From Mastigamoeba balamuthi (lineage: Eukaryota > Evosea > Mastigamoebida > Mastigamoebidae), in assembly GCA_902651635.1 (NCBI GenBank), contig CACRSC010000013.1, positions 54,334-103,810 of the forward strand: 49,477 bases of DNA. The letters are read 5' to 3'. Made by a program: the position numbers and the translations under genes. The stretch's first letter is position 1, and each line of letters opens with the position of its first letter. This document shows, piece by piece, positions 11,186 to 21,010 of the stretch. Under the pieces are notes generated by a model. The model saw nothing but the letters and a program-made list of their open reading frames with translations, did not search any database and was not told the DNA's origin.

Positions 11186-11526
11186 CTGTGCAGGACGATG
11201 CAACTGAGCGGACCTCTCTGAAATATCTCCAGACAAAAATATCTCTTACGCGTCATCACTCAAGTGACAGTGAACGTGCCATTTTCCTAGTTCCCGTCGC
11301 CTCCGTGCTGATCGACATCATGATGGGGCGCCCCGAAGACCCAACATGGAGGCCACAAAGTACTATGAGAACAACTGACAGTATTTCCCCGTCCATAAAG
11401 TAATAAGAGTGTATGTGACATTCCTGGATCCTCGTTCTTCTTTTTGAGTGAGCGCAGATATTCGACAGGGAAAGAGGATATTATCCCCGCGAGATTTTTA
11501 GGTAGATTCAACCACTGCGCGGCGCG
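11186..11526. promoter_or_regulatory. Bidirectional promoter region (DUS2 / Med17-like)
   Basis: This 341-bp region lies between divergent start codons. GAAATATC occurs at 11220-11227, a second AAATATCTCT follows ten bases later, and AGATATTC and GGATATTATCC lie at 11457-11487, about 50 bp before the plus-strand start. These match the motif seen upstream of other genes here. Confidence 0.4.
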
Positions 11527-13974
11527 ATGGAGACGGCACTCGCTGCGCTGCGCGTGGCGTTTGAGCAGAGCGAGGAGACCAACGTGGACCACTTCACGCC
11601 CGAGGGCGAGGAGGTACCGCGCGTCTCGGACCCCGCCTACCGCGAGCAGCGCCTGCTCGAGGCGCTCGACGCTGCCGACCGCTCGACGTCGGCGGGCGAG
11701 GCGCTGGTGCGCGACGCGAGCGCCGGGGGCACTGTGCCCCTGGACCCCGCGCGCTGGGAGAAGGTCGTCGGCAGGCTCGCCAACGCCTCGCTGGACCTCG
11801 GCAGGGTCGAGGAGCTCGGCGGGCTGCTGGCCACGGGCGAGCTCAGCCTCGACCACGTGCCCTTCGACCCCCCGCGCGAGGACCACAAGTCCGTCGCCGT
11901 CGCCCACGAGCAGAAGTCCGCCGTACGCGCGCATCCTTCCCGAGTCCCCGATATCCTCCCGATATTCCTGGATTCCCACTCCCCAGACACGTCACGCGGA
12001 ATCTGGGAATCTGGGTATGGTCTGGTTCCGGTCAGGCAGACAAGTGTCCGTGACTGTGTTGCGTGCGTGTGCCTGGGAGTACAGAATTGGCTGGCACCGC
12101 AGCATATAAGATTCCTGGATTTGCGTGGGGATCTGCTGATTCTGCTTCTTTGGAATCTCCTGGAATCTCCTGGATTTTCCCTTGGCGTGCGAGATCAATT
12201 GACACGCGCCCGCTGCACAGGCGCTCAAGGACGCGGCGGAGCTGATACGGCTGGGGGCGAAGAAGGCTGCCGGGGCCGCGTGGACGCGCGGGGCGTACGC
12301 GCGGGACATACAGCAGCTGCGGCCGCACTGGTGCCTCACGAGCGGCCAGTTCCCCTTCGCCCTCTTTGTCGCCGTCGTGCCCGCACGCATGCCCCTCCTC
12401 ACCACCAGCAACGGCATCGCCTGCCGCCTCGAGTCCCCGCCCGTCGCCCTCGTCGTCTCCTCCTCCAACAGGCGCGCCCGCCTCTCTGCGTCCCCCCCAG
12501 CGCAAGCCCTCGAGTGGCCGCCCCGTGCGCCCTCTGAGATCCTTCTGCGCAGTGCAATGTGTTGTTCTGCGTTGTTTTGAGGTGCTGGCGCGTGCGTGTT
12601 TGCTGGGGGGTGGCTGTGGCGAATGTGCTGTGCTGTGCTCGAGTTTGTTCTGTTCTGTGTAATGTGGTCTGCTTGGTTGGGGGTGCCGTGTTATGTCTCT
12701 GTTCTGTTCTGTTCGGCACTGCGTTTGTTTGTGCTGTGCTGTTGTGTTTGTGCTTCTGGTACGTGCGTGCTTGCCTGGGGGGGGGGTGGCTGTGTTGAAC
12801 TGCGCTATGTTAGTCTCCTCTGTTATTTCTCGGTGTTGCTGTGCTGTGTTGTGTCTCCGTTTTGTTCTGTTGGTGTACTGTGTTCGTATTTTTTATGTGT
12901 TTGAGTGTGTCGAGTTCGGTTCTGCTTCAGTTTGGGTTTATTTTGGTAGTAAGTGCTGTGTTGTGTCTTGCCTGAGTTCTTCTGTTGCCGTGCTCTTTCT
13001 CTACTTAGGGGGATGCGAAGTGCGCTACGTTGTGCTTGCGTGTTCTACTGTTCGAGTGTACTGTTCTTGCTTTGGAGTGCTTATGCTGTTTGTGTTTGTT
13101 TTGTTGAAATGATGTAGTGGTTCTGTGTTTTTGCTGTGTTTGCGCCTGCTGATCCAGCGAGAGTGATAAAGGCAGCAGCAATGCTCCCTCTGCCTTGTGT
13201 TTTTTTAAATGTCCGTCTGACATGCGCCCCTCCTCCTTCCCTTCCTGCCACATGCGTGCGCGCAGGGAGCAGGAGGAGGAGGCCGCGTCGCGGGAGGAGG
13301 AGGCTGCCGCGGTGATCGGGGCCGAGGTCGAGGGCGCGCAGGAGGTGCACACGCGGCTATGCCACGTGCAGCGCTCGTGCCAGGCGCTCGACGTCTTCAA
13401 GTTCGCCATCGACGAGGCCGGGGCCCCCTCGGGCGACATGCGCGTCAGCCTGCGCTCGCGTAGCGTCTCTGCCTCTGCCGAGGTCGTGGGCCGCGAGGTC
13501 TGCGTCTGCATGAAGCTCGCGCCCGCGGTCAACCCGCACGCGGCGGCCGGGGGCGCCGACCAGGACGAGCGCAAGACCAAGCCCAGCGCGCTCTCGGTGA
13601 CGGCCCACGCGGCGCTGCGGACGCTGCGGGTCGCCAAGCAGCGTATGAGCATGGAGGCCAACAGGCCCGGAGGCGTCAGCAGCCAGCGCAAGGTCCTGCG
13701 CCGCGACCCCTCGCTGCTGCGGGCGCTGCTGCGCGTCGTGACGCACAAGGAGGCGACGGCGGGCGCGGTGGCAGCGGTAGAGGCCGTCGCGAGGGCGCTG
13801 CCCGGGGCGACGGTGCACGTGCAGACGACGCCCGACTGCGCGACTGTCATCAGCGTGGGCTACTACTCGGGGTCGGTGCTCGTCAGCGTCGAGGGCTCAC
13901 AGGTCCGCATCGGCAACTCGCGCGTGCACCCCTCGGCCCTGGCGCAGCACCTGCAGTGCATGCTCGCCAAGTGA
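11527..13974 (+). CDS. Candidate Mediator subunit 17 (Med17/Srb4-like)
   Basis: Exon 1 is 11527-11922 and exon 2 starts at 12221. The last exon is about 13266-13974, and all share one coding style. The exon 1-2 junction is clear (GTACGC...GCACAG, phase 0). The second junction is uncertain: the tidy GTGCGC donor at 12525 gives the wrong phase, while GTGGCC at ~12514 with acceptor 13265 keeps frame, giving roughly 460-470 residues. Exon 2 carries DAAELIRLGAKKAA...DIQQLRPHWCLTS, resembling the Med17 signature in which a helix with a GA pair is followed by LRxHWxL. The last exon ends with an Ile/Val/Ser-rich block (ATVISVGYYSGSVLVSV) like the Med17 C-terminal domain. Mediator bridges transcription factors and RNA polymerase II. 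The assignment is by weak pattern. Confidence 0.5.
12525..13265 (+). other. Long G+T-rich intron of the Med17-like gene
   Basis: About 740 nt between the last two exons are dominated by G and T on the coding strand, with many repeats of TGTGTTG, TGCTGTG and GTTCTGTTCTG. No protein-like pattern is seen. The exact donor is uncertain (see the gene). Similar though shorter G+T bias occurs in the long introns of the TOM1-like gene. Confidence 0.55.
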
Positions 13975-15096
13975 CGCCGCTGCGGCTCCCCACGCCCTCG
14001 CACGCAACACGATGTTGATGGGAGGCGCTGACGTCTTCTTGTGCTCTTCCTCATTGAGCCGTTGTGGGGGGCGTCGGGGGTTCTCTGGTTCTCTGCAACG
14101 AGGACTGCCAGCCATCGCTGCCTCGGCGGACAAACAGCGGCGGTCTGCACAGGGATATCTCGACCCCCTGTGGCGTGCTGGGCTGTGGTTTCAGTTGGGT
14201 GCAGTGGCCCAACGCTTGACGCTGCTGCACCACCCCGCATCTTTACGCAATAAAATTGGGGAGAAAGTAACAAACAGCACTCGCGCCGCCGACAGTGGTT
14301 CTCTGCTCCAAGCGCGGTTGCTCGACGACGCGTTGCTCCTGGTGCCGGGGAAGCAGGCGCAGCGTGGAAGGCGCAGGGGTGGTCTCCAGTGTGCCTCGCA
14401 TGCCCCTGAGATTGGCGGGCTCGCTACACAATTGCCCTCCCTCCCTCTCTGTTTGTGATCATGGAAGGCCCTGCGTCTCCCGACGGTGCTGCAGATGCGC
14501 TCCCCGCAGCGCCTCGCCGGAGGGAGGCGTGGCTGTGCCGCTGCGGTCTCTCGAGGCGCCGGGGCTGCAGTGCAATCCCAGGGGGAGGGCTACTGGTGGG
14601 TCCGAACGGGTAAGATCCGAGGGACCCCGCAGGCTGCACCGTCCGCTCCTGTCCTGCCGGGGCCACCGGAACGGCCCGACCCCACGGGGGCATCGCACCT
14701 GCTGTCGCCGTTCCCGCGACTGCGGCCTGGCGTCGACTCTGCCGTTGCCGGGCCGCTCCGAGGGCGATGTCGGGGGCGAGACGATTCTCGCCGAAACCCT
14801 TTGCGGCAAAAACGCACTCGTGTGGAAAAGGAGAAAACCGTCGCGCCACAAAAACGCCCACACGCCGGTGCAAAAAACCCCTCTCTCTGCCCTCGATCCG
14901 ACCCGAGCGAAGACAGCAAAGACGTGCGATGTGCTCATTTTTCTTATCCGGTTCGATGACTTGGTATTTTCGTTTGTTTGTTCTGTTTGTTATGCTCAGT
15001 CGCAACAACTGGTGGGGGGCCCTCTTCTTGTCGTGGGTGCCACGCGGGCCAGCGGGGAGGCTGCGGCGGCGTCTGGGCCCCCTCGGTCCCCGCTCC
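13975..15096. other. 1.1-kb convergent intergenic region, no gene seen
   Basis: The region lies between the 3' ends of the Med17-like (+) and rubrerythrin-like (-) genes. Open frames of up to ~194 codons occur on both strands, but they overlap each other and lack domains, membrane segments or a plausible exon pattern. I see no tRNA, snRNA or repeat signature. Confidence 0.4.
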
Positions 15097-15935
15097 TTAC
15101 GAGTAGCCGGCGCCGTAGGGCTCGTCGCCGATGTGGCTGAACTCGGCGTTGTCGATCCACGTCAGCGGGCGCTTGAGGAACTGCGCCACGTTCTGCAGCA
15201 GCTTCTCGTGCAGCCTCTCCTCGTTGGCTGCAGCCGTCATAACACGACATCGTCAGAACAACAGCCGTGGGGGGAGAGAGAGTGTGTGTGTGCGAAAGAG
15301 CCGCGGTGGGCAGAAGCGTTGAAAACACGGTGCCCCCGCGACAAAAATAGCAGCAGGGGGAGCAGGGGCGCACCGATCTTCACGAAAATGGCCTTCTGCG
15401 CCTCGTTGGTGACCTCCTGGGCCTTCTTCATGTAGAGGTCGTACGAGTCGCTCTCGACCTTGATGGCCTGCGCGGGGTTTGGGGCGGGTCTCGGTCAGAT
15501 TCGGCGGGTCTGTCTTCCTTTTTTCACAACACGGGGAATTCCGCAGGAGGCGGGTGCGCAGCAGAGGGCAGAGGGTGTGTGCCTTGTCGATGAGCGAGAT
15601 GTTGTTCTCGTCGGGCGTGAACTCCTCGTGGTCGTAGAGCTCGCGCTGGGCGGCGATCGACTGGAAGACGTTGAGCGAGAGCTTGAGCGAGGGCGTCTCG
15701 GTCCACGCGGGCGCCTCGCCCTCCATCATGCGCTTGAACAGCTCGTAGTGCTTCACCTCGTCGTCGGCCAGCGACAGCAGGATGCTCCGCACCCCCTCGT
15801 GCGTCGCTTGCTGCACCCAGAGATACGTCAGGAACCCGTCGTGGAGCCGCCGGAGAACCGTACGCCCGCGAGGTTCTGGTAGTAGTTGCGGCCGTCGACC
15901 TCCATCTGCAGCGCAAACTCGAAGATGCTCGCCAT
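15097..15935 (-). CDS. Rubrerythrin-type diiron (ferritin-like) protein
   Basis: Four exons (15935-15864, 15810-15583, 15467-15374, 15227-15097) give 174 residues. The four-helix ferritin-like fold is indicated by the iron-ligand pattern: E12 in LQMEVDGRNYY, E42 and H45 in LADDEVKH, E105 in KVESDSY, and E135 and H138 in ANEERLH. The C-terminus AEFSHIGDEPYGAG is typical of stand-alone rubrerythrin-like proteins. There is no rubredoxin domain and no targeting signal. Such proteins reduce peroxide or handle iron and oxygen stress in anaerobes. The second intron has no GT donor at the correct place; AAG followed by GCACAC at 15582 with acceptor 15468 keeps frame and the helix pattern, so it appears to be a GC-AG intron. 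A prokaryotic origin followed by intron gain is plausible, but inferred. Confidence 0.9.
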
Positions 15936-16302
15936 GGCGTGGGTGGTGGGCTGCTGGGGCTGCTTGCTTGCTTGTTTGCTGGGCTGTGTTTTTATAAAGG
16001 AATGACAGAATCGGTGGCGAAACGAGCGAGAAAAAGTGACGTTGCGCTGATGTCAAGGTGCAGTGCTGGCCGGGGAGCGCAGGGCGGTCGCGGCGATCGG
16101 GCGCCTTCCAAACGGGAGCGATGACGGCGACGTGGCGAGCAGCGGAAATGACTCGCCGAGGTGCACACAGAAACCGCAAAATGCAGAAGCGTTCGGTCAG
16201 TGCCACAGAAGGAAAAAAGAAGGTGTGGTGCAGCCACGTGCATTCTGTTGAGGGAGCGCGGCACGTCCACCTTTCATCCCCTGACTCAAATAGTATCAAA
16301 AA
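15936..16302. other. Intergenic upstream of rubrerythrin-like gene and tRNA-Tyr
   Basis: This 367-bp region contains the promoter of the rubrerythrin-like gene (minus strand) and the 5' flank of tRNA-Tyr. A TTTTTATAAAGG element lies near 15990-16002. The GATATTTC motif seen at other starts is absent. No gene is visible. Confidence 0.35.
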
Positions 16303-16385
16303 CCGAGCATAGCTCAGTTGGTAGAGCGGAGGACTGTAGCAGTATAGAAATCCTTAGGTCGGTGGTTCAAATCCGCCTGCTCGGA
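16303..16385 (+). tRNA. tRNA-Tyr (GUA) with 10-nt intron
   Basis: The cloverleaf is complete: acceptor CCGAGCA pairs with TGCTCGG, the D arm is GCTC/GAGC around AGTTGGTA, the anticodon stem GAGGA pairs with TCCTT, and the T arm is GGTGG/CCGCC around TTCAAAT. The anticodon GTA is at 16336-16338. An intron of 10 nt, placed at 16340-16349, follows the base after the anticodon, the standard position for eukaryotic nuclear tRNA introns. The discriminator is A at 16385, and CCA is not encoded. The internal A and B boxes for RNA polymerase III are present. Confidence 0.96.
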
Positions 16386-16386
16386 C

Positions 16387-16393
16387 TTTTTTT
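16387..16393 (+). terminator. RNA polymerase III terminator
   Basis: A run of seven T starts two bases after the tRNA-Tyr discriminator base, the standard polymerase III stop signal. Confidence 0.85.
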
Positions 16394-16456
16394 GTTTGGG
16401 CCGTTGCGGAGGAGAATAACTAACTCAAAGGCACTCTGAGACGTGTCTCATTCCTG

Positions 16457-17205
16457 TCAGCCGGCAGGCTCCGTCTGCGCCGACGTGGGCTCCTCGTCGA
16501 GCACCGCCGCGCTCTCGGCCGTCCCCGAGAGGGGCTCGAACTCCTGCGACTCCTCCCTGGTCTTCTCCGCAGCCTTGCGCGGGGACACTGACGTCAGTAT
16601 ACATGAATCCTCCACCTGGTACGGCTGGGCCAGCTGCACAGAGCAGCGCTGAGGCTCTCAGAGCTCTCACCTTCTTGCCGCGGATGGACGCCATCGCCCC
16701 GTGCGGGCGCTCGATGCGCACGACAAGCTCGGGGGCCTGGGGGTCCGTCAGCGCAGACGAGCACAGGTTGCGCGCCAGCTCCATCTGCAGCTTCTCCTGC
16801 TCGACGCCCTTGTCCACCGCGGCGGCCACGTCCATCGTCACCTGCGCGGCTGCCTCAGCGTCTGCGTGCCTCGGATCCGATTCAATTGGGCGGCGGGAGT
16901 CAACTGAGACCCGCGGACCGTGGCGAGCGCGGGGCGGCTCGAGATGAAGAAGCCCGAGGTTTTCTCGAAGAGGCAGAGGCGGATGTTGATGGGCGTGACG
17001 CCGCCGCCCTGCGAGACGCGGGCGGTGGAGGCGTCGACCTGCCACTCGTAGGCGGGGAACGAGGCCACGCCGTCGGGCGACACGGTATCGTCGGGCCGCA
17101 GTCCACGCGCCGCAGCAGCCCGATGCCGCGCTCCAGCCCCACGTAGACCTCGCGCCCGGGCTTGAGGTGCGTGACCTCGACGGGGATGACCCGCACGTAG
17201 TTCAT
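16457..17205 (-). CDS. Unrecognised 168-residue protein
   Basis: I do not recognise this protein. Four exons (17205-17107, 17038-16919, 16841-16671, 16573-16457), all joined in phase 0, give a single frame of 168 residues. The first half looks like a compact alpha/beta domain: MNYVRVIPVEVTHLKPGREV, then VTPINIRLCLFEKTSGFF and ISSRPALA. A helical middle (DVAAAVDKGVEQEKLQMEL) and VVRIERPHGAM follow. The tail is acidic, Glu/Ser/Thr-rich and probably disordered. No signal peptide or membrane segment is seen. The first intron resolves an apparent frame slip near 17096. The acceptor of the second intron could instead be one of two other AGs up to ~20 bases upstream, which would add or change a few residues. 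Confidence 0.66.
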
Positions 17206-17467
17206 CTCGGATGCTCTGCTGCGCTTCGTCGCCCGCTGTCAAGATGTGAGGCAGCGCCCAGACTTGGCCCCTTAGTAAAGAGTGACTCTTCCCCCTTCCG
17301 CCTGTTCGTCGCAGTCGCAGCCAAAAGCGCGGCCAGAGTGCTTTGGGTCTCATAGACACGCCTCGGTTCTCTTGGGAGGCAGGCCGGGCGGGCACTGACA
17401 CACCGCCAGCAGGCAGCGAGCGCGCCGAGTGAATAAAAACCAAATCAGGTGTTATGTCGCTTTGTTT

Positions 17468-18689
17468 CTACTTGTTGCTGGTCTTGGCCCTTTCGGACAG
17501 CGGGGCCTTCCACATGGCGGCGTTGGCCACCAGGTTGGCGCCGAGCACGCGCTGGACCATCGGGTTGACGCGGCCCACGAGGTCCGCCATGGGCTGCACG
17601 ACGTACTGAATGAACGCGCTCTGGCACTTGGCGATCTCCGTCGAGCTGCGGTCCATGAACGGCGAGATGGGCAGGCCGAGCGCGCGCTCCTTGTCGCCCT
17701 GCAGGAAGAACTCGTCGAGCACCCGGCGGGCCCACTTGGTGCAGGCGTCCCACTGCCGCGCGGGGTTGGAGACGTCGGCCATCTTGAGCAGCATCTGGAG
17801 GATCAGCAGCCTGTCGCTCTTGCTGCCCTCGAGCGTGCCCGACGTGATGCGCGCGCTGAACTGCGAGGTGATCTCGAGGTGGCGCGCCATGTCCGTCGCC
17901 AGCACGAGCTGCGTGACGAGCCTGTGCAGCTCGATCGTCTCCTCGCGGTTGAGCTTGCCGCGGATGAAGTTGAAGTCGCCCGTCAGCAGCAGCCGCATGC
18001 TCTCGCTGCAGTGCATGCTCTCGAGCACGCTGATGCCGTTGTACTTGACAAAGAGCGGGTCCAGCGTCGCCTGCAGGAAGTTGTTGTTGACGCCCCCGTG
18101 CCCGTAGTCGTGCACCACCGGCGCCAGCACCGCCGCCAGCTTCTCCAGCGGCGTGAAGCTCACGCTGCCGCAGCCCGACGCCAGCGAGAACATCGCCTGC
18201 GTGACGTCGGCCGCGTGCACGCTGTTGTGGTACGGGTTCTTGTTGTACCCGCGCTCGATCGTCCGCAGGAACCCGATGACCTTGCGCCGCGAGAACCCAA
18301 AGTGCTCGAGCAGGCTCCACGTGTCCAGCGCGGCCATGGCCACCGCCTCGAGCGTCGAGACCCCGGGCGGCACCTGCAGCAGCTCCACGTCAAAGTCCCA
18401 CGAGTCGAGGCCCACAGTGCGGCCGTCGCCCGCCAGCACTGTCGAGACGTAGTCGATCTCGCACTCGCGTATCTCCTCGAGCTGCACGAGGCCCGGCGAC
18501 TCGGAGGCGCTGCAGAAGCTGCCGCTGCCCGCGATCGCCAGGCTCGAGGGCTCCGTGGGACCCTTGGTCGCCGTGCTCTCGCCAATGTGGGCCTGCGACG
18601 ACCCGTTGGTATCGTTGGTGTCGTGCCTCGCCAGCACGTCGAACAGGTACGCGTCCACGTCCTTGTCCAGCTCTGCGGAAGAGAAGAGA

Positions 18690-18723
<34 letters not shown>

Positions 18724-20774
18724 CTCAGAGGCTTGTTGTGGGGTTATCTGTGGGCTCACTGAGGTCGTCGAGCTTCTGCTTGAGGGCAAAGTCGGCCTTG
18801 AAGAGCTTGTTGGAGGCGATGAGGCCGATGATCTTGACGATCTCTCCCTTGTCCGACTTGGCGAGACCCTTGCGCTGCTTGATCGTCAGCAGCGTCTTGA
18901 TGACCTCCTCGGCGGCGGTGCCCAGCGTGTTGTCCACCACCGTCGTGTCGAGCTGGTTCTCGAGCTCCACCACCCGCGAGTTCATGTAGCGCACCACCAG
19001 CACTGTCACGATGGCGCACGCGGCCACGAGAGCCGCGGCCGGCAGCGTCACGCTCAGCGCGATGACCATCACAGAGTTGTCTGGGGGCGTCGCCGGAGGG
19101 GTAAGCGGGAGGTGCGTGGAGTTTGTTGGCTGGCGGACCTGTGGGGAACGCGACGCTTCGCGGGATGAAGAAGATCAGGTCCCACTTAATGATAGTGAGC
19201 CTCTTGCGGAACACCACGTAGTCCTCGCCGGACAGCGTCATCTCGTGGTACTGGTCTTCCGAGTCGTTGCATGCGAGTGCCTGCGAGGAGGGTTAGACTG
19301 GGGAGCACTTAATTGGTGCCCCTTCCCAGAGCGTGCCTTTGCCAGGTCCTTGGACAGGACGCCGGGCTTGCACGCTCCCTGCACACAGCTCGCCCCGAAA
19401 AGCGTCCGCAGCGTCTCGTTGTCGGCAGCCACCGCGATCCCCGCCGAGTCCAGCATCAGCGTCAGCGCATCTGTTAGGTCCGACCAGGGAAAAAAACCCA
19501 TGCCCGGTATCCGTAAGAGCCAGGCACATGGGAACCGGAACCCAGACTTCAGGCCGCACCGAACACGTCGACAGGCAGCGAGGCGACCACGGAGCTGACG
19601 CTCTCCATGGCGACGTCCGCATAGAAGGCACCAAGGTAGCTTCCCAGCCGCGTGAACGCCGGCACGGCAATCGTCACCGTTTGCACTGCGGACAGCGCGG
19701 TTCGTCAGTCGACCCAACAGCTGATGCCGCCACTCTGCGGTGCTGTGGGGGGCGGCAGACCTGAGGTGAACGGGCTCGTATAGGGGTCGCTCCACGCGGG
19801 CGTGCGGGTCATGCCGGCGGTGGGCAGTGCGAGGCGGTTGACATTGGCGAGCCCGCTGCCGGCCAGCCCCAGCGACGTGTTGGCGGTCCACACGCGGGCC
19901 ACGTCCCCCGCGGGGGTCCCGTCTCCGCGCGACCAGTACCACGCGCTGACGGCGGCCGTGACGCGGGCCAGCGACCCCACGATGGGGTCCAGGAGCGCAG
20001 TGGCCCTCAGCAAGAAGAGCACCTCGCAGGCCCTCGCGCAGCTCATGCAGCCCAGGCCCGCCAAGGAGCGCGCGGTGGCACTCGCGTTGCACAGGGAGGC
20101 AAGCTGGGCCTGGCAGGGGCACGGGGAGGAGGCGGCGCCGCTCTCGGGGAGGGCGTAGGAGGGGTCGCTGGCGAGGGCGCCCGAGGCCACGTAGAAGTAC
20201 GAGTAGAGCGAGGGCGACACGGCCCAGGCGGGGCGTCCGGTCGAGGGGACCATGTACGTGAGGTCGGCCAGGGTGCGGCGCGGGTCCGTGTAGCCCGCGT
20301 CCAGGGTGTACTCGAGGCCCAGGGCCGTCTTGGCGACAATCTGAAGCCCAAGTGCGTGTGCGGGGAGTAATAAGTTATGAGTGAGTAGTGACGCAACGCA
20401 GGCAGTTCTTTTGGCGGAGTTGTGTCACGGGATGGAAGAAACAATATCAAGGGCGATGGCGGGAGACCTAAGTGGACGCACGGATGCAGCCTCGGCGAAC
20501 ACATTGGACACGGTGTACGAGGACTCGAGGACCGTGGTCTCGATGACGGTCATCCTGCGGGGTGTGGGGACAGGTGACAGCGTGGAAATGAGTCTGGAAT
20601 TGCACCCCCGCTGTAAAATCCATTATCCAAATTCGCATGTCGCGCGACGCCCGGTTGGAAGACGGACCTCTGCGAGAGGCCGCGCACGGGCTCCACGGCA
20701 AGCAGCAGCAGCAGCCAGCAGGGCAGATGCGCGGCCCACAGCCACCGGCACCGATTTCCACTCCGCGGAATCAT
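17468..20774 (-). CDS. Receptor-type cyclic nucleotide phosphodiesterase with Cache-like sensor
   Basis: Eight exons (20774-20668, 20554-20482, 20340-19761, 19685-19560, 19470-19337, 19280-19139, 19080-18760, 18672-17468) give 895 residues. Residues ~10-28 are a signal/anchor helix (LWAAHLPCWLLLLLA). Residues ~30-385 form an extracellular sensor with paired Cys and a Cache-like PY...T...P core. A membrane helix at ~389-415 (ALSVTLPAAALVAACAIVTV) leads to a cytoplasmic linker. The C-terminus is a class I PDE domain: YHNSVHAADV at ~642, the metal motif HDYGHGGVNN at ~682, LLKMADVSNP, and the conserved Gln in KCQSAFIQYVVQPM. It hydrolyses cAMP and/or cGMP; the residues do not settle which. Intron 5 (19281-19336) uses a GC donor (AAG then GCACGC). 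Its layout mirrors the adenylate cyclase 12 kb away. Confidence 0.95.
18676..18722. repeat. (GA)n microsatellite inside a phosphodiesterase intron
   Basis: A GAGAGA run with a few interruptions fills most of the intron at 18673-18759. On the transcribed minus strand it is a CT-rich tract leading into the CCGCAG acceptor, so it doubles as the polypyrimidine tract. Confidence 0.85.
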
Positions 20775-21010
20775 CGCAGGGCAGCAGCGGGAACCAGGAA
20801 CCAGCACGGTCGCTCCGTAGCACGGGCGGGGGTTAGGTAATAGGTGTGGGAAGACTCTATTCGCCCCGGGGCGGCGATGGCTCGCAGGGAGACCGCACGC
20901 ACGAGGAGCAGTAATAGAGACTGCCGAGATATTTCGAAGATATCGGTCTATTTTTAGGTTCGAGGTTCCACTATGCCGGCGGGAAGGAAAGTGCTCTGTG
21001 CACGAGGACC
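20775..21010. promoter_or_regulatory. Upstream region of the phosphodiesterase gene
   Basis: The region contains CCGAGATATTTCGAAGATATCGG at 20923-20945, a near-palindromic pair of the GATATTTC motif about 150 bp before the phosphodiesterase start. It is also the 3' flank of dUTPase on the same strand. Confidence 0.35.

Noticed and set aside
12525-13110. Hydrophobic Cys/Val/Leu-rich open frames suggesting membrane proteins
   Set aside because: They arise from G+T-rich intron sequence, which encodes Val, Cys, Leu and Phe in any frame. Three overlapping frames look equally hydrophobic.
14424-15008. Minus-strand open frame of 194 codons between Med17-like and rubrerythrin-like genes
   Set aside because: No domain, no splice logic, and overlapping frames of similar length exist on the other strand.
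17039-17106. Apparent frameshift in the 168-residue gene
   Set aside because: A 68-nt intron (GTGGAC...GGCAG, phase 0) joins the two frames cleanly, so no mutation needs to be assumed.
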